NCBI RefSeq assembly: GCF_002234675.1
Contig: NC_019876.2
Location: 14,692,829 to 14,756,828 of the forward strand
DNA: 64,000 bases
Direction of reading: 5' to 3'
Source of the DNA: Oryzias latipes
Taxonomy: Eukaryota; Chordata; Actinopteri; Beloniformes; Adrianichthyidae
In this document: in pieces, positions 56,372-64,000 of the stretch
Layout of the letters: the number at the start of each line of letters is the position of its first letter
How positions within the stretch are numbered: position 1 is the first letter of the stretch
The notes under the pieces: generated by a model
Databases searched by the model: none
Told to the model about the DNA's origin: nothing
The model's input: the letters and a program-made list of their open reading frames with translations, nothing else
Made by a program: the position numbers and the translations under genes

Positions 56372-56767
56372 ATGCTTGGCTCTCAGGTGCAGATGCTCCT
56401 CGCAGCGTTGGGTTTGTCCTTGCTGATGGCGTGCGTCAGCGGGGCTCCACAGAGGAACCCGCTCACACACACCAAACAACTCCAGCTCCTCAAAAGCGAG
56501 GTGAGTCGCAGTCACAGCAGCTCCTTTCCCCCATGACAGAAAAAAACCCAAAACAAACTGTTGGTCTTTCAGGATCCCACCCGCTTGCTCTTGATGAAGT
56601 TGGTGCTGGAGCTGGTGGCCTTGAGAAGACAGGAGATGCTCCAGGAGCTGGAGGAAGAGGAGCTGGGAGGACGCGAGAGGCTGATGAAGAGGCACATCCG
56701 CTTCACGCAAAGAGAGCGCAAGGCGGGCTGTCGAAACTTCTTCTGGAAGACCTTCACCTCCTGCTGA
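56372..56767 (+). CDS. Somatostatin-family preprohormone, [Arg4] variant (SS5 candidate)
   Basis: Encodes a secreted peptide hormone that inhibits hormone release through somatostatin receptors. Two exons, 56372-56500 and 56573-56767, give 107 aa, the usual size. A signal peptide (QMLLAALGLSLLMACVSG) is followed by the acidic propeptide; the intron falls after KSE, as in other somatostatin genes. The C-terminus is AGCRNFFWKTFTSC preceded by the dibasic RK of RERK, so a 14-residue cyclic hormone is predicted, with the two Cys forming the ring and the FWKT receptor core intact. A second dibasic (MKR) upstream would release a 24-residue form. Canonical SS-14 has Lys at position 4, here Arg. Linkage to arhgef15 and trip6 suggests the SS5 ohnolog, but sst1 or sst4 cannot be excluded. 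Confidence 0.93.
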
Positions 56768-56878
56768 GACTCTTTTGCCGTCATGGAGAAGACGACACGG
56801 GCCATTTTAGTGCAAGAGTAAGAAGCTGTAAACAGTAGCAGAGGTTGCTTGTCTCGTAGGGGTGAGAGCAGTTTCCAA

Positions 56879-56884
56879 AATAAA
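56879..56884 (+). terminator. Polyadenylation signal of the somatostatin gene
   Basis: AATAAA lies 112 bp after the stop codon. Confidence 0.65.
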
Positions 56885-56889
56885 TTCCC

Positions 56890-59570
56890 AAAGTGAAACG
56901 TCTGTTATTGGAACTTTTATCTGTCTGTATACAGATATAAAACTGTTTTTTTAAAAACCCTAGCAGGGATTTTAGAAACCTTTGATGGTTTCATTTTTAT
57001 CTTTTTTTTAATTACAATTCAGAAGAAAATCCATAAAAAAAACTCAAATTGTCATAACAGAAACTATTTTTGGCCATGGCTTTGAAAAAAAAAAAAAACT
57101 CACTTGATGCAAGCAAGAAAAAAAATTTGATCTTATCCTAAACTAAAATAGTTTTGGAGAACTGAAGTTCACTCACTAGTCTTTCTAGATGCCCAATAGA
57201 TGGCGCCGTTTCATAATTAAAAGCAGAACTTTCCTCCCATGTAGTTTTCCTGGTGCATTCTAATCCAGGAATAATACTTTTTATTATGATTTGAAGATCA
57301 GATGAGATCAGCTGATCGCGCCGTGGGAAGATTGTTACAACACCTCAGGGGATCAGGCGTCAAAGAAGAAAGTAAGTGGAGAAATGGAAATGTGCAAAAA
57401 AATCAAGGTGAAGAGAAGAAAATAAAAATAAAATAGTCTGAAAAACAAACATCAGAATCAGAAAAGCAGTAGTGCAGTGAATGTTGGAAATGAATAGGTT
57501 ATTTGCATCTGCAGTTAGTCTGTTAAGTTGTACAGTGAGAATTGCACATTACTTTCGAATAATTTAAAAAAATGTTGACATCATCGCATGCAAGTCCTTT
57601 CAAAATAAAATACACACAGTGTCAAAAGAGACCCCCCTGCTGCAGCCGTTTGACTTCAATAAAAAAATACAAGAAAGTCAGAAATGACATTTTCATCATT
57701 GAGACTCCAATGCTCCTTCACTCTTTTTCCATTGAATGTAAAATGCTGTAGAATATTTTGTGAGCCGATTCATGCCAATGCAGTTATAGACTTTTAGAGT
57801 CTCTCTCCTCTGAACAGCAAACACACACTGTTGTGCGGTGAGCAGAATTCTAATAATATTCCACTCATTTTACTCTAATCTAATGTTAAAAATCTAGAAG
57901 TATATGGAAAAAACGTAATTAACTAAAACTTTTTAATCAAATCTACAAAAAACAACCAGAGCCATAATGGAAGAATAAAGGAGCAGCATGTGGCATCAGG
58001 TTGCAGATCTTCTTGTTAAACTTGTAAGTTTTATATTTCTTAAACTTTTTATTATATTTATTTAGAACAAAGAACAGTGTACCACTCTGCCTTCATAAGG
58101 GTTAAAATACCAACATAACTAATTATTGATCCAAGCATTTCTGGTTATGACTGTTTCAAAGCAATTTCTATGATAGAATAACTGTAGTTAACTCAATCCC
58201 ACACATAATCTGGGATTATCCTGCCGAATAATTATCTAAAAATCAGGTTTTATTTGACAAAATATATTAAGAACAAATGCGACACCCATCAACTTGCTTA
58301 TTCTTTAATAATGAAGTACAGTTCTACAATCTGGATTAGGTGCAAACTCCCTTCTGCAGGACACATATGCTGACATTCATCTCTTGAAAATGACATGAAA
58401 TCCAGGATTAAAGTAGATGTGAAGTTTTTCCCCCCTAAAAACCTAAAGTCTAAAAATTAACATTCAAGATAAATTAATGAACACAAACATGGTCTGTTAT
58501 CAGGAGTTTCAGATTACAGCAGATTTAAGCAAACAAATGTCAGATGAACTACCAGGAAGGAGGATGTTGGGATCGTTTTTGGGTGACCAAAAAAGGAAAA
58601 AAAGGGGTGAATTCACAGTAAATCCAGTTCAAAACTGACACCCAAGGACATCCTGTTGATAAGGCTGTCGCCGTTTAACTAAACGCGGACGGAAAAAACG
58701 AATACCGTCACTCCAGGAGTGCAAGAACGAACACAATCCACCCGATTAGTAAACAATTCAGGAAAACAAAGAATAAAAAAAACATCATCCCTTTTAAATT
58801 GGGGGAACTTTTCATATTAAACTAAAAAAAAAAGGTTTCAATGAATGGGTTTTTTAATCTAAATGGCACAAAGGGATCATTAGTTTCCTTTAGACAGAAG
58901 CTTTCTTTTCATTGCACCGTCAGAAACGTAACAGTCAAGCATCAAATCATCAAACGCTGAAGGAAAACTAAAGCGGATGGGAAACGTCTGCGACAGAGAA
59001 CACTTTGCTCTAGCGCTTGAATCAAGTCGAAAAGAAAATATCCTTTAACACCTTCCTGTTATCCTCATTTGCTGCTCCGCTATGCTGCTCTGAAGGAGAA
59101 ATCCTTTCAAAGTAAAAGCCCAGGGGAGCTGATTAAACCCTGTAATTCATGTTTTCTGTACAATCACAGTTTCTTGTTTTCTGTGCTTTTGAGAAATGCT
59201 TTTAAGAGGCAGTTTTGAGCTTTTTGATTCATTATGTGACAACAAAAAGTATCTAGAAATATACACATTTTGGATTATTTCTAGACAAATTCAAACACAC
59301 ATTTCCCTCCACTCTTCATCCATTAATAGTGATGTGCAAGCTGAGAGGTCAGCGGTACCGCTGTGGGTGTGGGGAAGCTGGAGCCCAAGCTGCCTGCAGG
59401 TCAGGCCACTAATACTGAGCCGAACATTATAGACCGTGTACCATAGGAGGCTAAAACAAACAAACCCTTATTGCATTTTAAATCTCCTCATTTCATAGGT
59501 AACGTTCATTTAGAGCTGCCAAAATTGACACTTGTGATTGCAGTAACCGAAAAGGAAAACCCGAACGCGT
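56890..59570. other. Intergenic spacer; may include the trip6 3' UTR
   Basis: AT-rich with several A runs. The right part may be trip6 3' untranslated sequence on the minus strand, but no single poly(A) signal stands out. No exon recognised. Confidence 0.4.
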
Positions 59571-59575
59571 CTCGG

Positions 59576-62500
59576 TTAGCAGTCGGTGGAGATTTTGGCT
59601 GACAGGTCCTGGATGCGGCGAGCGCTGCAGCTCTTGCACAGGATGTGGCCGTCCAGCGGGTAGCAGCCGCGACCTTCGCCCTCAGACGACAGCAGGAGAC
59701 CACATTCCTGACAGACAGGGAGGTTTCAGTCACTTCTAAGCTTGTAAATGAATCCAGCTCAATGCTGAAGCCAGGGTTTTTTTTGGCCAGAAATCTTTAT
59801 TATTTTCTACCTAAAGCTGTTGTTTTGATTTCTAATCTACCAGGGCTTCAACAGGACTTTGATCTAATAAATGAATGGAGTGGATTCAGTGTTCTGGCGG
59901 CGATACCTCACAGACGTAGCAGTCGACGTGGAAGCTGCGGTCCAGAGCTACAATCCTGACAGTCTCCTCCTGTCCGGGTTCAGGCATGATGGGTTCACCA
60001 CACACTGAGCAGCGAGGGGCGTATTTCCTACAAAATATATGAATGCAATAACAGAATGAAATTACACGTTCATAAAGAGTCCAACTTCGCTGCAGCTCTC
60101 CTCTGATGTGGTAAGCTGGGCTTATGGGATGTCATAAATGCTGGGCTAAATAAAGTTTAGTCTAAATTCATTTAAACATACACCTTGTGTGTTAGAAAAT
60201 TCATAACCCCATGTTGTGACAGTAAAATATGTCCAACACAAGAGGCCTTCAGATCTTATCTGTTTGCTCAGCTGTTGGACAAGTTTAAAAAACAAAAGCG
60301 TGGTTGGTGATAGGCCGAGAACACGGCTAGCACGGGTTGTACAGAGTTAAACCCTTTAACCTCGTAGCTTTCCACTCCCGGAACTCTTCACATTTTTAAG
60401 CAATTAACGTAATTCTGAAGCGGAGAAAAGCAGCCTTGAGCTGATGTCCACCACTTTACAGTGGTGAAGTGTTTATACAATCAACATACATTTTGTTGAT
60501 TTTTTTCGTGGCAAAAAAGTGGCGTCGGGCCGCCATGGAACACTTTGTTAGTAACGTGTTGGACATTGGTGCAAAGCCGATATGGAACGCTGCTTTTCTC
60601 CATGTCAGAATCAGCTGAATCATGTTGGAGCGGTTGAGGAGATTAACAAGGATAATGTCATATAATTAAGAGAAAGAGTTTGTAATGTTACAATTTTTGA
60701 AAAGAAAAATGGTTATGGCCTCCATCCACATTACCCATCGACCAAATCCATCAATGCACCATTTATGGTGATATCATAAGGCTTTAGTCTATCATAGGAA
60801 TCTATGTCCCATAATGCATTTGGACCTCTGCAGCTTTACTGCCAACAGAGTCAACAGCGTCCGCCTGATTCGTCTAACCAATGATGAAGGAACAGCTTCC
60901 AATGTGCTCTACGTCGAAATAAAACACCATATTGGTTCTTTTTGTTGTTGTTTCTATTTTCTTTTAGTAAACTGACATTTGCCTCATAAATTTATGAAAT
61001 TTAATCACATACATTCTCACTTATGAAATGATAACTTTATTACTGTAAAAGTTTGATTTTTATTCATAAATCTGTGGTAAATATGAGTTTCTTCTGGTAA
61101 AATGTTGACTTTTTTCATATATATTGATTTCTTTACTTTTAATACTTCGTCATGCACCAGTAACTAATGTGTACAGACTTTTATTTTGAAAAATAGTATC
61201 GACTTTGCACCTCAAACCTGAATGTCTTTGTCTAAATAGATGCAAACAGAAAAATCCTAGATCTAAAATCTCTGTGGTGCTAAAGTTGATAAGATTCTTA
61301 GTAGAAACATAATAAAGTTTTCTGTTTTTTTATTTGCTTGATAGAATCATATTTGATAGATTCAGGCAGTAAACGAACGGTTGTGAACGCACCGATGGAA
61401 GTCGTCTATGCAGTGTATCTGAGATGTGGCGTCCACAGTGAAGGGGACGCCGTCCAGGCAGCAGTTACAGACCACACAGGTGAAGCATCGCGGGTGGTAC
61501 GCTTTTCCCATCGCCCGCAAGATGCGGTCCAGAATGGGCTTCGAACATTTGGAACAGCGCTCCAACGTACTCTGAAAAAAACACAGTGAAAAGACAGAAA
61601 ATGGTCAAAATCACGCAGTCGTAGTGGCGCAAAACAGGAGCCGGTGGGAGTATTTCACCCACAATGTAACAGTTCTCGCAATAGCTCTTCTTCTCGAGCG
61701 CGTAGAACGGCTTCCCCCGAAGCCGCGTGTGACAGGTGATGCAGGTGAAACACTCCACGTGGAACACCTGCTCCATGGCGATGCACCCGCTGCCGTCACC
61801 CACCACGTTGTCCCCACAGCGGGCGCAGCGACCTGTTCGTGTGCAGCACAAGTCCACAGGGTTCATTTCATTTCCTTCAATCAATAATCGTCTTATTAAT
61901 TGCAATTTCCTACCGAAATAGTCCTCTGCAGGAGGGTGGTTCATGTCATAAACCAGCTTCTTGGTGAGCCGATCCAGCTCCTCCTCTGGCCTCATCGTTG
62001 CTGCCCCCTGCTGGCCAAAAAAAAGGAAAACTTTTGCCATAAATTCTTCCTAATTGATCTGACAAAAAAAGCATAAATAATCAAGCTTGACTTAAATTAA
62101 AATGTCGTCTCTAAAAATGAAGAAAACTGCAGTGCCTACCTTGGTGGACTGATAAGCAGGACTCTGAGCCGGTCCTTGTCCTGCCTGATTGTTTTCCATC
62201 CCCCTCTTGGACATCTGGATCTGGCCGACTCTTCCAACAGAACCTGGGACTCCGCCCTTATAAGCGCCGTCGGGCTCCTGTACTGGTGAGTTGGAGTGAG
62301 GCGGGTACCAGCCCTGCGGCACTGTCTGGATCTGGGCGGGAGGCCGTGACGGGTGCTGGCGAGGGGGCGGCGGGGTGTAGGCCTGCTCGGCCTGCCTCCC
62401 CGTTTGGGAGTAGGTGACGGGCTGCGCCGTTTTCACCTGCACGCTGAACCTGGGCCCGGTGGGGGTGGAGGCGGTGGTGTAGGAGGCCGGAACAGGCTGA

Positions 62501-63114
62501 GGGTAGGGCTTAGGGGAGGAGGACGGGTAGTAGTCCTGCTGGTGGGAATACGGAGGGGCCTGGTGCTTGCTGGGATACGGGGGAGCCGAGTGGTACTGGT
62601 TCTGAGGGTGGGAGGCGTAGCCCATGGACGGCTGACCCTGAGGAGGGGCTGGTCTCTGGTGTTGAGGCTTGTAGTGTTCCCCTGATACATACTTGTTGTA
62701 AGGCACATTGTCGTAGAGCTGTGGACAGGCGGAGTGTTAGACTTTCACCCTGACGATCAATCGTCTGCTCCATTCTGCGTTTCCATGCCAACCTGGGAGC
62801 TGGAGTCCTGCGGGTGGCTGTCCAGATCCGCCAGCATCCCCGTCAGGGAGTCAATGTCCGCATCGATCTTGGAGTGATAGCTGCCCGGCTTTTCAGGAGG
62901 AAGTTGCTAAAACCGACAACAGCTTTTTAGTCGTCAAATTAAATAAACAAAAATATCGACAACAGCTTTTCAAATCAGCATTTGATGTTTTAATGTCCCC
63001 CCACCATCAGATCGTAGCTGTCCACACGAGGACTCCAGCTGCGGTCCTCTTTGGGACCAGGAGGAGGCGGAGGAGAATAGTAGCGATCGTTTGCTGGATG
63101 ATGACTCGGAGCAC
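59576..63114 (-). CDS. trip6: TRIP6, zyxin-family LIM protein, 5' end outside window
   Basis: Scaffold protein of focal adhesions and cell junctions that shuttles to the nucleus and modulates signalling and transcription. Eight minus-strand exons join in phase for about 499 aa: 63114-63005, 62906-62793, 62718-62140, 62007-61914, 61832-61663, 61571-61393, 60027-59907 and 59707-59576. The first part is Pro/Tyr/Gln-rich with an [12 protein letters not shown] segment matching human TRIP6, and an acidic Leu-rich stretch ([12 protein letters not shown]) that may act as an export signal. [13 protein letters not shown] and MNHPP lead into three LIM domains with all zinc Cys/His visible ([38 protein letters not shown]). 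The C-terminus STDC fits TRIP6, since LPP ends TDL. The start-codon exon is not found up to 64000. The acceptor at 62007 is a NAGNAG site. Confidence 0.92.
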
Positions 63115-64000
63115 CTTTGATTTGAAGAACAGCTGCTGTCAACAAGACTTGCATGACAACGGTCCTTTTAAAAGTAAAAGACGCCTTTGAATGTCTAATA
63201 TTACTTCAACCTTTAAAGCTTTGTAGTTTAAATGGAGGACTACAGCATGCTTTTATTTTGTTAAAATATTCTTTTAGTTTTTTGGGAAGTCAAGCAGTGA
63301 GACTATTGAATTCATCTGAAAGAAAAAGAAAATAAAAGACACTTGTTGGCTTTTGACGTTTGTTTAAATCCACAGAACAGTTTGAATAGACGAGTTTAAA
63401 AAACCAGGAATGTCCTCATCAGTTTTTTTTTTCCTCAATCCAATTCATTTAATTTTGACCATCTGCTGATACAGAGTACCAATCTGAACCATTCAAATAA
63501 AATGAATGTAGTAAACAGACCCAGGTTGGTCCCTGTTTTGACTCTATTAGCTTCTGTTATCATTTAGCCCCCTGAACAGAGCAGGAGCTTGAACAGTCAA
63601 GTAAAAATAGTAAACTATCAACTAGTACAAATGGATGATTGATAGTCATGTGAGATAGTTTGGTGACTTAACTTTAGCATTTTCACAACTATTGAACCTT
63701 TTTAAACAGATGTGATTCAGATCTCCATAAGGAATTTTTTTTTTGAAAACCAATGATGACTTTCTTCTAAAGTTGTTGTAAAATAAATATAATGATGCGT
63801 ATTTACGACTCGCTCATATCAATAGAACAATTTATGATTTATGGTTGTTTTTCAGTGATTAATTATTATTATTTGCACTTTTTGTCTCTTAGCAGCCAGA
63901 CCTTTTTTTCTACAAGTCTGATCAAAACTGCTCATTTACATGGTGTTGTCTAATTTAAGATGAGCTCTTTCAGAATAAAATTGAAATATTGATGTGCAGC
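63115..64000 (-). other. trip6 upstream intron, no exon seen
   Basis: AT-rich sequence without a recognisable trip6 N-terminal exon (the family starts MSGPTWLPP). It is taken as part of the first or second trip6 intron. Confidence 0.45.

Noticed and set aside
59645-62685. Plus-strand frames opposite trip6, including a Gly/Arg-rich one
   Set aside because: They are antisense to trip6 exons and arise from the Pro-rich and LIM coding sequence.
61393-62718. LPP as identity of the LIM gene
   Set aside because: The end of the protein ([10 protein letters not shown] then STDC) and the [12 protein letters not shown] segment match TRIP6 better; LPP ends with TDL and has a different linker.

Overview
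The window looks like teleost fish nuclear DNA, probably a percomorph and possibly close to medaka, although the species call is a guess. The evidence is short GT-AG introns, AT-rich spacers full of small DNA transposons, and fish-type gene models: a teleost somatostatin precursor, tandem egg-envelope ZP genes, arhgef15 and trip6. Six protein genes can be read. All exon joins below were made by hand from splice sites and checked for reading phase. No virus-derived element was recognised.

Layout. 1-4.7 kb: AT-rich DNA with one MITE and an orphan CpG-rich block near 2 kb. 4.7-26.9 kb, plus strand: arhgef15 (ephexin-5), a Rho GEF with DH, PH and SH3 domains, 952 aa from 15 coding exons. Its introns carry a decayed 20-bp tandem repeat, several MITEs and a 3.1-kb minisatellite of 16-bp units that runs right up to a splice acceptor. 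27.1-28.5 kb, minus strand: a three-exon gene (232 aa) that I do not recognise, tail to tail with arhgef15. 28.9-30.1 kb: a palindromic DNA element and a LINE scrap. 30.4-53 kb, minus strand: a tandem array of three apparently intact ZP-family genes, A, B and C (778, 765 and 723 aa). All three end after the ZP-N half with no visible ZP-C half. A and B share a tract of about 1.1 kb that is almost identical through exons and introns, which suggests gene conversion. They are separated by a transposon cluster that includes an L1-type LINE nested in a hAT element. 56.4-56.8 kb, plus strand: a somatostatin-family preprohormone whose predicted hormone has Arg at position 4. 59.6-63.1 kb, minus strand: trip6, a zyxin-family LIM protein whose 5' end lies beyond the window.

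Genes together. The ZP array is an oocyte or egg-coat gene family. Genes A and B share a promoter layout (E-box CACATGTG about 30 bp upstream of a TATA-like box) that fits oocyte control of the FIGLA type. The neighbourhood arhgef15 (human 17p13), somatostatin and trip6 (human 7q22) fits the vertebrate 1p36/3q27/7q22-17p13 paralogon that carries CORT and SST, so the somatostatin gene may be the third ohnolog (SS5).
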